Part shown: positions 1 to 9,165 of the stretch, one piece after another | Numbering within the stretch: position 1 is the first letter of the stretch | Layout of the letters: every line of letters begins with the position of its first letter | Origin: Streptomyces sp. PsTaAH-137 | GTDB lineage: Bacteria > Actinomycetota > Actinomycetes > Streptomycetales > Streptomycetaceae | Direction of reading: 5' to 3' | NCBI RefSeq assembly: GCF_003259365.1 | Contig: NZ_QLLY01000011.1 | Span: forward strand, 1 to 64,000 | DNA length: 64,000 nt | Notes under the pieces: generated by a model | Told to the model about the DNA's origin: nothing | What the model saw: only the letters and a program-made list of their open reading frames with translations | The model's database searches: none | Made by a program: the position numbers and the translations under genes

Positions 1-34
1 CGTTCGTCCTGAGCCAGGATCAAACTCTCCGTGA
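1..34 (-). rRNA. 16S rRNA gene, 5' end only (partial)
   Basis: Read on the minus strand, these bases give TCACGGAG followed by the universal 16S start AGTTTGATCCTGGCTCAG and GGACGAACG. The gene runs leftward out of the window, so only about the first 34 nucleotides are present. The mature 5' end is placed at 34 by analogy with other Streptomyces 16S genes. Confidence 0.95.
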
Positions 35-446
35 ATGTTTCCCCGTAATCGGGGTGACACCACGAGAGCGGAACCAGAAGAGGAATAATCTTCCGGTTCA
101 CAGCGTCCTCGCTGTGCGCCTGCCAGTCAGTGACCGGCAGGACTTTTTCAAAGGAACCTCGTCCCAGCCTGATGGCCGGAGACGGGGTATCAACATATCT
201 GGCGTTGATTTTTGGCACGCTGTTGAGTTCTCAAGGAACGGACGCTTCCTTTGTACTCACCCTCTCGGGCTTTCCTCCGGGCGCTTCCCTTCGGCATTTC
301 GTGTTTCCGACTCTATCAGACCGTTTCACCGGCCGATTTCCTCGGGGTCTTGCTCCGCTTTCCAGAATTGCGCTTTCGCGCTTTCCTTTCCGGCGGCCGT
401 AACTCTAGCAGTCTTTTTTCACCCCGCTGACCACACCTATGCGCAC
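35..446 (-). promoter_or_regulatory. rRNA operon leader and promoter region
   Basis: This is the non-coding leader of the leftward rRNA operon. A conserved leader segment lies at about 191-240; read leftward it contains TTGAGAACTCAACA, which resembles the antitermination and processing leader (boxA-type) of actinobacterial rrn operons. Two identical -10-like hexamers TAGAGT occur on the minus strand at 402-407 and 310-315, consistent with tandem rrn promoters. I found no convincing -35 for either, as is common for rrn promoters in this genus. Open frames on the plus strand here have no ribosome binding site and are not credible genes. Confidence 0.6.
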
Positions 447-462
447 ACAGGTCTAGACCACA
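447..462. promoter_or_regulatory. DasR-type operator (dre) upstream of crr
   Basis: The 16-mer ACAGGTCTAGACCACA carries the perfect core palindrome GGTCTAGACC at 450-459. The dre consensus for the GntR regulator DasR, as I recall it, is close to ACTGGTCTAGACCACT. The site is about 250 bp before crr and about 40 bp upstream of the distal rrn -10-like box, so it lies in a region shared by both transcription units. DasR control of crr-ptsI is known in Streptomyces; any effect on the rRNA promoter would be inference. Confidence 0.75.
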
Positions 463-561
463 TGTAGGGTTCGACTCTTAGAGGCCGCAGGAGTCGGGCA
501 CTCGTTGGTACCTCGTGCTCCCGGGCGGAGGTACGACAGTACAGGGGGCCCCGCGCGCGGT

Positions 562-574
562 GCAAATCGTTTGC
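562..574. promoter_or_regulatory. Short palindrome in the crr promoter region
   Basis: GCAAATCGTTTGC has 5-bp inverted arms around TCG. It sits about 135 bp before the crr start. It could be a second operator for crr-ptsI, but no regulator is assigned to it. Confidence 0.3.
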
Positions 575-708
575 GCGGTGCTCTACGTCAGCCAACCGGT
601 ACCTCTCATGCGGAACCGGGACTTTTTATGACTTACGCTTCGAAACGGTACGTCGTCCAGGACAGGCAGTGACGACGACCACCAATCTCCACCCCTGGGA
701 GGCTTGCC

Positions 709-1158
709 ATGACCGATGTGACGTCCCCGCTTGCAGGACGCGCCATTGGGCTCTCCGCCGTTCCTGACCCGGTCTTCTCCGGTGCGATGGTCGGGCCCGG
801 CACCGCCATCGACCCTGTGCGCGAGCCTTCCGAGGCCGTCGCTCCCGTCAACGGCATCGTCGTTTCCCTCCACCCGCACGCCTTCGTCGTCGTGGACGAA
901 GAGGGACACGGTGTGCTGACGCACCTGGGCATCGACACCGTGCAGCTCAACGGCGAGGGCTTCGAACTGCTCGTCAACAAGGGGGACACCGTGACGCGCG
1001 GCCAGGCCGTGGTGCGCTGGGACCCGGCCGCCGTCGAGGCCGCCGGCAAGTCGCCGGTCTGCCCCGTCGTCGCGCTCGAGGCCACCGCCGAGTCGCTCTC
1101 CGACGTCGTCGAGTCCGGCGACCTCACGGCGGGCGCGGCGCTGTTCGGCTGGAAGTAA
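709..1158 (+). CDS. crr: PTS glucose-type EIIA phosphocarrier (IIA-Crr)
   Basis: This 149-residue cytoplasmic protein receives phosphate from HPr and passes it to sugar-specific IIB domains, for example those for N-acetylglucosamine. The single PTS_EIIA_1 domain fills the chain. The two conserved histidines are visible as His57 in PHAF and His72 in THLGIDT, the latter being the phosphorylated residue. The ATG at 709 is preceded by GGGAGG at 697-702. ptsI follows after 75 bp, so the two are probably one operon. HPr is not in the window. The upstream dre site suggests DasR control. Confidence 0.95.
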   Translation: MTDVTSPLAGRAIGLSAVPDPVFSGAMVGPGTAIDPVREPSEAVAPVNGIVVSLHPHAFVVVDEEGHGVLTHLGIDTVQLNGEGFELLVNKGDTVTRGQAVVRWDPAAVEAAGKSPVCPVVALEATAESLSDVVESGDLTAGAALFGWK

Positions 1159-1233
1159 CAGTGCGCCGTCACTGACGGCCGACAGGACAACCACCGCGGC
1201 GGCACGGCCGCCGCACTATCGGAGACGGGTGAG

Positions 1234-2904
1234 ATGGAGACAACGCTGCGAGGCGTCGGCGTGAGCCACGGTGTGGCGATCGGCGAGGTTCGGCACATGG
1301 GAACAGCGGTGCTCGAACCGCCGGCCAAGCAGATTGCGGCGGAGGACGCGGAGCGCGAGCAGGGGCGCGCCCGCCAGGCCGTCGAAGCTGTCGCGGCCGA
1401 CCTGATCGCGCGCGGCAATCTGGCCGGCGGCGAGGCACAGGCCGTGCTCGAGGCCCAGGCCATGATCGCTCAGGACCCCGAGCTGATCGCCGACGTCGAC
1501 CGCCGTGTCGCCGTCGGCAGCACGGCCGAGCGCGGGATCTACGACGCCTTCTCGCACTATCGCGAGCTGCTGGCCGGTGCCGGTGAGTACATGGCCGGCC
1601 GTGTCGCCGACCTCGACGACGTGCGGAACCGTATCGTCGCCCGGCTGCTCGGTGTTCCGATGCCGGGCGTGCCGGACAGCGACGAGCCGTACGTCCTCAT
1701 CGCCCGAGACCTGGCGCCCGCGGACACCGCGCTGCTGGACCCGGCGCTCGTGCTCGGCTTCGTCACGGAGGAGGGCGGTCCGACCAGTCACAGCGCCATC
1801 CTGGCGCGTGCCCTCGGGGTGCCCGCCGTCGTGGCGCTGCCCGGTGCCGGAGAGCTCGCCGAAGGTACCGTCGTCGCCGTCGACGGCAGCACGGGTGAGA
1901 TCTTCGTCGACCCGAGCGCCGAGAAGCGCGCTTCCCTCGAGGCCGCGGCCGCCGAGCGCAAGGCTGCTCTGGCGGCCTCGACCGGTCCGGGTGCCACCTC
2001 GGACGGGCACAAGGTGCCGCTGCTCGCCAACATCGGCGGCCCGGCGGACGTGCCGGCGGCCCTCGACGCGGGCGCCGAAGGTGTCGGTCTCTTCCGCACC
2101 GAGTTCCTGTTCCTCGACGACAGCGCGCACGCTCCGTCCGAGGAGAAGCAGGTCGAGGCGTACCGCCAGGTGCTGGAGGCGTTCCCCGAGGGACGTGTCG
2201 TGGTGCGGGTGCTCGACGCCGGTGCCGACAAGCCGCTGGACTTCCTGACGCCCGCCGACGAGCCCAACCCGGCGCTGGGCGTGCGCGGTCTGCGGTCCCT
2301 GCTCGACCACCCCGAGGTGCTGCGCACGCAGCTGACCGCGCTGGCGAAGGCCTCCGAGGGGCTGCCGGTCTACCTCGAGGTCATGGCGCCGATGGTGGCC
2401 GACCGTGCCGACGCCAAGGCGTTCGCCGACGCCTGCCGCGAGGCCGGGCTGCAGGCCAAGTTCGGCGCGATGGTGGAGATCCCGTCCGCCGCGCTGCGGG
2501 CCCGTTCCGTGCTGCAGGAGGTCGAGTTCCTGTCGCTGGGCACCAACGACCTCGCGCAGTACACGTTCGCCGCCGACCGTCAGGTCGGTGCCGTGTCTCG
2601 TCTGCAGGACCCGTGGCAGCCCGCACTGCTCGACCTGGTCGCGCTCTCCGCCGAGGCCGCCAAGGCCGAGGGCAAGAGCTGTGGCGTGTGTGGTGAGGCC
2701 GCGTCGGATCCGCTGCTGGCCTGTGTGCTGACCGGTCTGGGTGTCACCTCGCTTTCCATGGGTGCCGCGTCGATTCCGTACGTGCGCGCGACGCTCGGCA
2801 AGTACACGCTGGCCCAGTGCGAGCGTGCGGCGGCCGCGGCGCGTGCCGCGGACTCCGCCGAGGAAGCCCGTAACGCCGCTCAGGCCGTGCTCTCCGGCGA
2901 GTAG
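1234..2904 (+). CDS. ptsI: PTS enzyme I (phosphoenolpyruvate-protein phosphotransferase)
   Basis: This 556-residue enzyme autophosphorylates from phosphoenolpyruvate and donates phosphate to HPr, starting the PTS cascade. The order is standard: N-terminal EI domain, then the swivelling phosphohistidine domain with GGPTSHSAIL (active His186), then the PEP-binding barrel with DAGADKP, FSLGTNDLAQY-type and CGVCGE motifs. Length is normal for actinobacterial EI. It lies directly downstream of crr, and a strong hairpin terminator follows the stop. Confidence 0.96.
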   Translation: METTLRGVGVSHGVAIGEVRHMGTAVLEPPAKQIAAEDAEREQGRARQAVEAVAADLIARGNLAGGEAQAVLEAQAMIAQDPELIADVDRRVAVGSTAERGIYDAFSHYRELLAGAGEYMAGRVADLDDVRNRIVARLLGVPMPGVPDSDEPYVLIARDLAPADTALLDPALVLGFVTEEGGPTSHSAILARALGVPAVVALPGAGELAEGTVVAVDGSTGEIFVDPSAEKRASLEAAAAERKAALAASTGPGATSDGHKVPLLANIGGPADVPAALDAGAEGVGLFRTEFLFLDDSAHAPSEEKQVEAYRQVLEAFPEGRVVVRVLDAGADKPLDFLTPADEPNPALGVRGLRSLLDHPEVLRTQLTALAKASEGLPVYLEVMAPMVADRADAKAFADACREAGLQAKFGAMVEIPSAALRARSVLQEVEFLSLGTNDLAQYTFAADRQVGAVSRLQDPWQPALLDLVALSAEAAKAEGKSCGVCGEAASDPLLACVLTGLGVTSLSMGAASIPYVRATLGKYTLAQCERAAAAARAADSAEEARNAAQAVLSGE

Positions 2905-2934
2905 GCGACGAGGCGGGCGTCGGTCCGCCGCTTT

Positions 2935-2973
2935 CGCGAAGGGCGCTCCACCTCTGGTGGAGCGCCCTTCGCG
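2935..2973. terminator. Bidirectional terminator after ptsI
   Basis: A perfect 18-bp inverted repeat (2935-2952 with 2956-2973) has a 3-base loop. It separates ptsI from the convergent gene ending at 2987 and should act on both strands. Confidence 0.85.
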
Positions 2974-2986
2974 CTCTCCCGTGGGG

Positions 2987-3889
2987 TCAGTGCAGGTGCC
3001 TGCCCTCCGGGTCGGTGGTGGGCACCTCCGGAGCGGTGCAGTAGTCGACGTCGGGCTCGGGCGCCAGTACGTCTCCGGAGTAGGCGTCGATGCAGTAGGC
3101 GTCGAAGACCTGTGCCGCAGTGAGCGTGCGCAGGCTCTCCTCCTTCACCTGCCAGCCGTACACCTGGTCCCGCTCCCCCGCCCTGCTGGTGCGCAGGACG
3201 AGAGCGCAGGCGCTCCCGGTGGCGATGGCCAGGGCGAGCACGGTGGCCAGCTCCATCGCCGCGGTCTCGTCCAGCTTGACGGTGTCGGGTGTGGTGGCGT
3301 CCACGAGAAGCACCGCTTGGAGCGGTTCGCGGCCGGTGGAGGCGCTGCACACCAGGTGGTGGGTGCCCTCGCCGATGGTGTCGAGCACGCGCGCGACGAG
3401 ATAGGAGGCGCGGGCGAAGGCGATCCTGCCGATGTCCTGGTGGCAGATCGCGCAGGGGCCCAGGCGGGCGAGGACGGAGGAGGCGTAGGTCCACGTCGCC
3501 TGGCGGACCGCCGCCTCGACGAGGTCGGGGACGAGATCGGCCAGTGGCTGTCCCTCGTACGGGAGGGCCGGGCCGATCGAGGCGAGCTCCGCGGTGAAGC
3601 GGCCGCGGCTCGTGGCGGTGTCCGGTTCCAGGCCGGTCTCCGCGCAGAAGTCCGCGTACTCGTCGGGGTCGAAGAGCGCGACGCTGGTGTGGCTGCCGGA
3701 CGCGGCCAGGGATTTGAGCAGCCCTTCCACCTGCCGCAGATATGTCTGGTGGTCCTCGAAGGTGAAGCTGCGGTAGCGCCGCATCGCCGTGAAGTCCTGC
3801 TCGTCCGCCAACAGGCCGATGGTTCCGGCCACCTCGCGGCGCAGGATGTGCCGCGAGGTGGTGGTCGGGCCGTGCTGTGTGTGCGCCAT
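2987..3889 (-). CDS. Conserved hypothetical protein, 300 aa
   Basis: I do not recognise a family. The protein looks cytoplasmic, with no signal peptide or clear membrane helix. A CAICHQD segment near the middle and scattered cysteines near the C-terminus are visible, but they do not form an obvious metal site. The start is placed at the ATG at 3889 because AGGGGG lies just upstream; the longer frame to 3922 has no ribosome binding site. It follows the acetoacetyl-CoA synthetase gene on the same strand after 78 bp, so cotranscription is possible. It converges on ptsI. Confidence 0.75.
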   Translation of the reverse strand: MAHTQHGPTTTSRHILRREVAGTIGLLADEQDFTAMRRYRSFTFEDHQTYLRQVEGLLKSLAASGSHTSVALFDPDEYADFCAETGLEPDTATSRGRFTAELASIGPALPYEGQPLADLVPDLVEAAVRQATWTYASSVLARLGPCAICHQDIGRIAFARASYLVARVLDTIGEGTHHLVCSASTGREPLQAVLLVDATTPDTVKLDETAAMELATVLALAIATGSACALVLRTSRAGERDQVYGWQVKEESLRTLTAAQVFDAYCIDAYSGDVLAPEPDVDYCTAPEVPTTDPEGRHLH

Positions 3890-3967
3890 GGTTCCCCCTG
3901 AGCGTGCTCGATCAATGCTCACTCAGAGTAATCACGGCCACTGACAACGGCCCCGGAGCGGGGGTGC

Positions 3968-5941
3968 TCAGGCGCGCTTGCGGGCGATGTCCTCGTAGAA
4001 CTTGAGCAGGTCGAGGTTGTCGATGGAGCCCGGGTTCACCGCCTTTTCCAGGGGCGTGCCCTGGAGGAGCCGCTTGACCGGTACCTCGATGCGCTTGCCG
4101 GTGAGGGTGTGCGGGACGCCGGGGGCTTCGATGATCTCGTCGGGGACGTGGCGGGGCGAGAGCTGTTCGCGGATGGCCTGCTTGATGCGGGAGCGGAGGT
4201 CGTCGTCGAGGACCGCGCCGGGTGCGAGGTGGACGAAGAGCGGCATCCAGTAGCCGCCGTCGGGTTGTTCCAGGCCGATGACGAGGGACTCGCGGATCTC
4301 GGGGAGCCGCTCCACGGCCTCGTAGATGTCGGCCGATCCCATCCGGACGCCCTGGCGGTTGAGGGTGGAGTCGGAGCGGCCGTGGATGACGACAGAGCCG
4401 CGTGAGGTGAGGGTGATCCAGTCGCCGTGGCGCCAGACGCCGGGATAGGTGTCGAAGTAGCTGTCGTGGTAGCGGCTGCCGTCGGGGTCGTTCCAGAAGC
4501 GGATCGGCATGGACGGCATGGGGTTGGTGACGACGAGTTCGCCGACCTCGTCGACGAGGGGGTTGCCCTGGGGGTCCCAGGCCTGGAGGTCCGTGCCGAG
4601 CGCGGGGGCCTGGAGTTCGCCGATGTGGACGGGGAGGGTGGCGACGGCTCCGGCGAAGCAGGAGCAGACGTCGGTGCCGCCGCTGACCGAGGCGATCCAG
4701 AGGTCGTCGCGGACCTCGTCGTGGAGCCAGCGGAAGCCGTCCGGCGGCAGCGGTGAGCCGGTGGTCGCCACGCAGGTGACGCGGGACAGGTCGTGGTCGC
4801 GTGAGGGGTGCACGCCGGCCTTGCGGCAGGCCATGACGTAGGCGGCGGAGGTGCCGAAGAGGGTAGCGCCGGTGCGTTCGGCGATGGCCCACTGGGCGCC
4901 GGTCTCGGGATAGCCGGGGCTTCCGTCGTAGGTGACGATCGTGGTGCCGGTGAGCAGTCCGGAGACGAGGAAGTTCCACATCATCCAGCCCGTGGACGTG
5001 TACCAGAAGAACCGGTCGTCGGGGCCGAGGTCGCAGTGGAGTCCGAGCTGTTTGAGGTGCTCGACGAGGATGCCGCCCTGGGACTGGACGATGGCCTTCG
5101 GCAGGCCGGTGGTGCCCGAGGAGTAGAGCACCCACAGGGGGTGGTCGAACGGCACGGCCTCGAAGACGGGTGTCACGTCGGCGGAGGTGAGGTCGGCCCA
5201 TTCGTGGGCGTCCTCGGGGGCCTCGGTGCCGAGCAGGGGGATGTGCACCACGGCGCGCAGGGAGGGCAGTGCCGAGCGGAGTTCGGCGACGGTGTCGCGC
5301 CGGTCGTGCTCCTTGCCGCCGTAGCGGTAGCCGTCGACGGTGAACAGGACGACGGGTTCGACCTGCTGGAAGCGGTCCAGGACGCTGCGGGCGCCGAAGT
5401 CGGGCGCGCAGGAGGTCCAGACTCCGCCGACGGCGGCGGTGGCGAGCAGGGCGACGACCGCTTCGGGGATGTTGGGCAGGTAGCCGCTGACGCGGTCGCC
5501 GGGGCGGACGCCGAGGGTGCGGAGTTCCGCCGCGAGCGAGCCGACCTGGCGGCGCAGCTCCGCCCAGGTGACGGGGCGGGGTTCCTGCGTCTCGTCGACG
5601 TGGAGGATGGCGGGGGTGTCCGCCCGCGCGGGGTCCTCCGCCGCGCGCAGTGCGTGTTCGGCGTAGTTGAGGGTGGCGCCGGGGAACCACTCGGCGCCCG
5701 GCATGGAGCGGCTGCCCAGCACGCGCGCGTAGGGATGCGTGAAGCGCACGTCGAACCAGTCGGTGACGGCTTTCCAGAAGGTTTCGAGTTCGGTCACCGA
5801 CCAGCGGTGCAGTGCCTCGTAGCCGCCGTCGGCGGGGGCTCCGTGGTGCTCGGCCGCCCAGGCCTGGAAACGGGTGATCCGCGCGTCGGCGATCTGTTCC
5901 CGATCGGGCTGCCAGAGCGGCGAGGGGTTCGCAGTGTCCAT
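3968..5941 (-). CDS. Acetoacetyl-CoA synthetase
   Basis: This 657-residue adenylate-forming enzyme activates acetoacetate to acetoacetyl-CoA using ATP and CoA. The acetyl-CoA-synthetase-type N-terminal domain is followed by the AMP-binding core with YSSGTTGLPK. The C-terminal TGKRIEVPVK contains the conserved catalytic lysine. The W-F-x-G-A-x-L-N-Y-A motif near residue 100 and the overall length fit the acetoacetate-CoA ligase subfamily rather than acetate-CoA ligase. The start at 5941 gives MDTANPSPLW, the usual N-terminus of the family. Confidence 0.92.
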   Translation of the reverse strand: MDTANPSPLWQPDREQIADARITRFQAWAAEHHGAPADGGYEALHRWSVTELETFWKAVTDWFDVRFTHPYARVLGSRSMPGAEWFPGATLNYAEHALRAAEDPARADTPAILHVDETQEPRPVTWAELRRQVGSLAAELRTLGVRPGDRVSGYLPNIPEAVVALLATAAVGGVWTSCAPDFGARSVLDRFQQVEPVVLFTVDGYRYGGKEHDRRDTVAELRSALPSLRAVVHIPLLGTEAPEDAHEWADLTSADVTPVFEAVPFDHPLWVLYSSGTTGLPKAIVQSQGGILVEHLKQLGLHCDLGPDDRFFWYTSTGWMMWNFLVSGLLTGTTIVTYDGSPGYPETGAQWAIAERTGATLFGTSAAYVMACRKAGVHPSRDHDLSRVTCVATTGSPLPPDGFRWLHDEVRDDLWIASVSGGTDVCSCFAGAVATLPVHIGELQAPALGTDLQAWDPQGNPLVDEVGELVVTNPMPSMPIRFWNDPDGSRYHDSYFDTYPGVWRHGDWITLTSRGSVVIHGRSDSTLNRQGVRMGSADIYEAVERLPEIRESLVIGLEQPDGGYWMPLFVHLAPGAVLDDDLRSRIKQAIREQLSPRHVPDEIIEAPGVPHTLTGKRIEVPVKRLLQGTPLEKAVNPGSIDNLDLLKFYEDIARKRA

Positions 5942-6155
5942 GGGGCGGCTCCCGGAAGTACGCGGCGTGGGCGTCCTTGGCGCGCACGGGCTGGGGTGTG
6001 CGCGTGACGCGGCTGACAGGGACGATGCCACGTGATCGACTTCGACACCAGGGCGTCCCCCACATAGTCCGTGTCGTGAAGATGTGTCTGCACCACCGAT
6101 GAACGGAAGTTGAACGCGGCACGCGCGCGTGGCGGTCAGTGGCAGGGTGAGCAGC

Positions 6156-8525
6156 ATGAACGGTCGTGACCTGGTGCGCTCGGTGAAGGCGGTTTCACAG
6201 GTGGGTGCCGCCCAGGGGCTTCGGGTTGTGCGCGCCTCGTGGCGGCATCGCAGGGCGGACTCGGTGGGGCTGCCGCAGCAGCAGGGCCCCGCACGGGCGC
6301 GGGTTCCGGGACGTGTGGTCGGGGTGGATCCGGCGCCCGGCGGCGGCCGGGTGCGTTTCGCCCGCTCCGTGCTGCGGATCCTGGTGACGGTGAACGGTGC
6401 GGTCTTCTGGGGGTGGGACGGGGCCGATCCGGAGCCCTCGTACGCCTTGGCCGGGGTGTGTCCGGAGCCGGACGCCCGGGTGACGCTGGAGCCGGACAAG
6501 GACGGCGGGTGGCGGGTGGTCGCCGAGCGGGCGACGGTGACGGTGTCCCGGCACGGGACCATCGAGCTGTGCACGCCGGGCGGCGTGCTGCTGCGCCGGG
6601 AGCTGCCGCCGCGCTGGTGGGAGCCGGAGGGTGGCGGCGAGGCGCGCTGGGCGCAGCGGTCCGAGGTCGCCGCGGACGCGCGGTTCTTCGGTCTCGGCGG
6701 GCGTCCTTCGGGACCGCGGCTGCGTGACGGCAGGTACCGGATGTGGAACACCGCTCCGCACGGGGCGTTCGGTCCGGGGGACGATCCGCTGTCCCTCACC
6801 ATGCCGGTGCAGATGGTGGTCGCCGACGCGGGCACGCACCTGGTGTTCCACGACACGACGTGGGACGGCACGGTCGCTCTTCGTGAGGGGCGCGAGGGCG
6901 ACGGGTCGGGGCACGACAGCGTCGGCTCCAGCGAGCTGCGGATGCGGGGCGGTCCGCTGCGGTGCTGGGCCCTGGTGGGCACGCCGTCGCGGGTGGTGCA
7001 GGGGTGGGCGCAGCTGACCGGTGGTGCCGTGGTGCCGCCGTCCTGGGCGCTGGGGCATCAGCACGCGCTCCGGGGCTTCGGTGACGGGGCGGGGACCGAG
7101 CGGGAGGTGCGTCGTGTGGTGGCCGGCTATCAGGAGCGCGGGTTGCCCCTGGACGCGGTGCATCTGGACGTCGATCACCACAAGGCGCGGCAGAGTCCGG
7201 GCGTTTCTGATGATTCGCCCGGGTCCTTGCGCCGGCTGGCGGACGACTTGCGCGCCGACGGGGTGCGTCTGGCGTCCGTCGTCGGCCCCGGGGTCGGTCC
7301 GGAGCGCGGCGACGCGGTCTACGACGGCGGACGCGCGATCGACGCCTTCGTGCGGGACACGACGGGCAGGCCGGTGCGCGGTGTCGTTCAGGGTGGTGCA
7401 TCGGTGTACCCGGATTTCACCGCGGAGCGGGTGCGGAAGTGGTGGGGCGGGCTGTACGAGGCACGGCTCGCCCAGGGCTCCTCGGGGTTCTTGCACGACG
7501 TGAGCGAGCCCCTGTCGTTCGCCGCGTTCGGGAACCGTTCGCTGCCGCTGTCGGCCCGGCACGATCTCGACGGCCGCGGGGCCGATCATCGGGAGGTGCA
7601 CAACGTGTACGGGTTGTGCATGGCGCGGGCGGGCTACGAGGGGCTCCGTGAACTCCAGCCGCAGGAGCGGCCCTTCGTGTGCTCGCGTTCGGGCTGGGCC
7701 GGGATGCAGCGCTATGGAGGGAGCTGGTCCGGCGGGGTCGCGACCGGCTGGCCCGGTCTGCGGGCCTCGCTGTCGCTGGTCGTGGGGCTCGGGCTGTGCG
7801 GGGTGCCGTACGCGGGAGCGGATGTATGCGGTGCGGAGGGGGAGCCGTCGCCCGAGCTGTTCCTGCGCTGGTTCCAGCTGGGCGCCTACTTGCCGCTCTT
7901 CCGCACCCATTCGGCGCTGCGCGCGGGGCGCCGCGAGCCGTGGAGGTTCGGCGACGACGTGCTCGGGCACGCGCGCGTGGCGCTGGACGAGCGTCGGCGC
8001 CTGCTGCCCTACTTCCTGACGCTCGCCCACTTCGCCCGGCGTACGGGTGCTCCGTATGTGCGTCCTGTGTGGTGGGCGGCGCCCGAGGACCGGGCGCTGC
8101 GCGACTGTGAGGACGCCTTCTTGGTGGGTGACTCCTTGCTGGTCGCTCCGGTGTGGGGGCCCGGGGTCAGGAGCAGGGACGTTCTTCTGCCGCGGGGGCG
8201 GTGGTACGACACGGTGACCGGCGAGGTGTTCGACGGTCCGGGGCGGGTGACGGTGAGTGCCCCGCTGTCGCGGATTCCCGTCCTCGCGCGCGCGGGCGCC
8301 GTGATTCCGGTGCGTGCCGAGGACGGGGGCATCGCGCTGGACGTCTGGGCGCCCGCGCCGGGGCGCACGGGCGGCGGTTACGTCGCCGTGGACGCCGGAG
8401 ACGGGCGGGAGGACCCGGAGATCGAGCGCTACCGGGTGCACCGCGGCGGGGACCGGGTCGTCGTCGAGATCGACGGCGAGGGCGATGGGCGGCCCCCGCA
8501 CCCGGTGCGGGTACGGGGTCTGTGA
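6156..8525 (+). CDS. Glycoside hydrolase family 31 protein with altered acid/base site
   Basis: This 789-residue cytoplasmic protein has a GH31 beta-sandwich (about 70-290) and a barrel (about 295-620), with HLDVDHH (336-342), the nucleophile region HDVSEP (Asp448), and GADVCG. In GH31 alpha-glucosidases the acid/base aspartate sits in W-x-G-D-N. Here the aligned stretch is SWSGGVATGW, with Gly527 at that position (codon 7734-7736). The protein may therefore be inactive as a classical hydrolase, use another residue, or act as a transglycosylase. The ATG at 6156 has GGGTGAG upstream; an upstream GTG at 6129 is less likely. It is divergent from the acetoacetyl-CoA synthetase gene. Confidence 0.85.
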   Translation: MNGRDLVRSVKAVSQVGAAQGLRVVRASWRHRRADSVGLPQQQGPARARVPGRVVGVDPAPGGGRVRFARSVLRILVTVNGAVFWGWDGADPEPSYALAGVCPEPDARVTLEPDKDGGWRVVAERATVTVSRHGTIELCTPGGVLLRRELPPRWWEPEGGGEARWAQRSEVAADARFFGLGGRPSGPRLRDGRYRMWNTAPHGAFGPGDDPLSLTMPVQMVVADAGTHLVFHDTTWDGTVALREGREGDGSGHDSVGSSELRMRGGPLRCWALVGTPSRVVQGWAQLTGGAVVPPSWALGHQHALRGFGDGAGTEREVRRVVAGYQERGLPLDAVHLDVDHHKARQSPGVSDDSPGSLRRLADDLRADGVRLASVVGPGVGPERGDAVYDGGRAIDAFVRDTTGRPVRGVVQGGASVYPDFTAERVRKWWGGLYEARLAQGSSGFLHDVSEPLSFAAFGNRSLPLSARHDLDGRGADHREVHNVYGLCMARAGYEGLRELQPQERPFVCSRSGWAGMQRYGGSWSGGVATGWPGLRASLSLVVGLGLCGVPYAGADVCGAEGEPSPELFLRWFQLGAYLPLFRTHSALRAGRREPWRFGDDVLGHARVALDERRRLLPYFLTLAHFARRTGAPYVRPVWWAAPEDRALRDCEDAFLVGDSLLVAPVWGPGVRSRDVLLPRGRWYDTVTGEVFDGPGRVTVSAPLSRIPVLARAGAVIPVRAEDGGIALDVWAPAPGRTGGGYVAVDAGDGREDPEIERYRVHRGGDRVVVEIDGEGDGRPPHPVRVRGL

Positions 8526-8557
8526 CGGGCTGGGCCGGTCCTCGATCGGTGCACCGG

Positions 8558-9094
8558 CTACATGTAGCGGCCTTCGAACCAGGCCCGGACCGCCACCGTG
8601 TGCAGGGGGAAGGCGAGTTCGGCCGGGCGGCGCAGCAGGTGCCATCCGTCGGTCTCGTCCGTGGGGGCGCTCGTCGGCAGCTGGGCCACGGGACGTTCCG
8701 GCAGCGCGCCGAAGAGGAGCAGATGGCCGTCCGGGGCGCTCATGGCGTCCACGAGGCGTACGTCGCGGCTCGCGGTGTCGATGCCCGTCTCCTCCCTCAG
8801 CTCCCGGACGACGGCCTGGCGCCAGTCCTCCCGGTCGTCGACGAAGCCGCCGGGCAGCGCGACCTCGCCGCGTGCGGGCGCGATGGTGCGGGTGATCACG
8901 ACGAGGGCGGTGCCCGTCGTGTCGTACACGGGCTGCAGGGCGATCGCCACCGGCAGCGGGTTGCGATAGGCGACGGAGTGGCAGGCGGGGCAGGTGCGCG
9001 GCCAGCCTTGTACGTCGGCCCCGTAGGCGGTTCCGCAGCTCGAACAGTGCGAATCCGGAACGGGGTTGACCGTGGAATGGGTTGATGCGGACAC
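8558..9094 (-). CDS. Nudix hydrolase with N-terminal zinc ribbon
   Basis: This 178-residue cytoplasmic protein should hydrolyse a nucleoside diphosphate linked to another moiety. A zinc-ribbon-like pair (C17-x2-C20 and C35-x2-C38) precedes the Nudix fold. The Nudix box runs from GGFVDD to REETGI and has all key G, E and REXXEE residues. The ribbon recalls NudC-type NADH pyrophosphatases, but the protein is shorter and the substrate cannot be told. The start is GTG. It is convergent with the GH31 gene (32-bp gap) and divergent from the VanX-like gene. Confidence 0.88.
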   Translation of the reverse strand: MSASTHSTVNPVPDSHCSSCGTAYGADVQGWPRTCPACHSVAYRNPLPVAIALQPVYDTTGTALVVITRTIAPARGEVALPGGFVDDREDWRQAVVRELREETGIDTASRDVRLVDAMSAPDGHLLLFGALPERPVAQLPTSAPTDETDGWHLLRRPAELAFPLHTVAVRAWFEGRYM

Positions 9095-9165
9095 GGCGCG
9101 GACTGTATCCGATCACCGGAGTCCGGTCTTCCCTTGCGGGCCCGCGGCCTGATAGACGCAGGGCC

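Noticed and set aside
54..467. Plus-strand open frames in the rRNA leader
   Set aside because: They lie opposite a conserved rrn leader, have no ribosome binding site and encode no recognisable protein.
462..500. GGTTCGACTC-like sequence near 468 that resembles a tRNA T-arm
   Set aside because: No anticodon arm, D-arm or acceptor pairing can be built around it.
2741..3901. Long plus-strand frame opposite the 300-aa hypothetical gene
   Set aside because: It is a high-GC shadow frame with Arg/Gly-rich sequence; the minus-strand frame has a ribosome binding site and normal composition.
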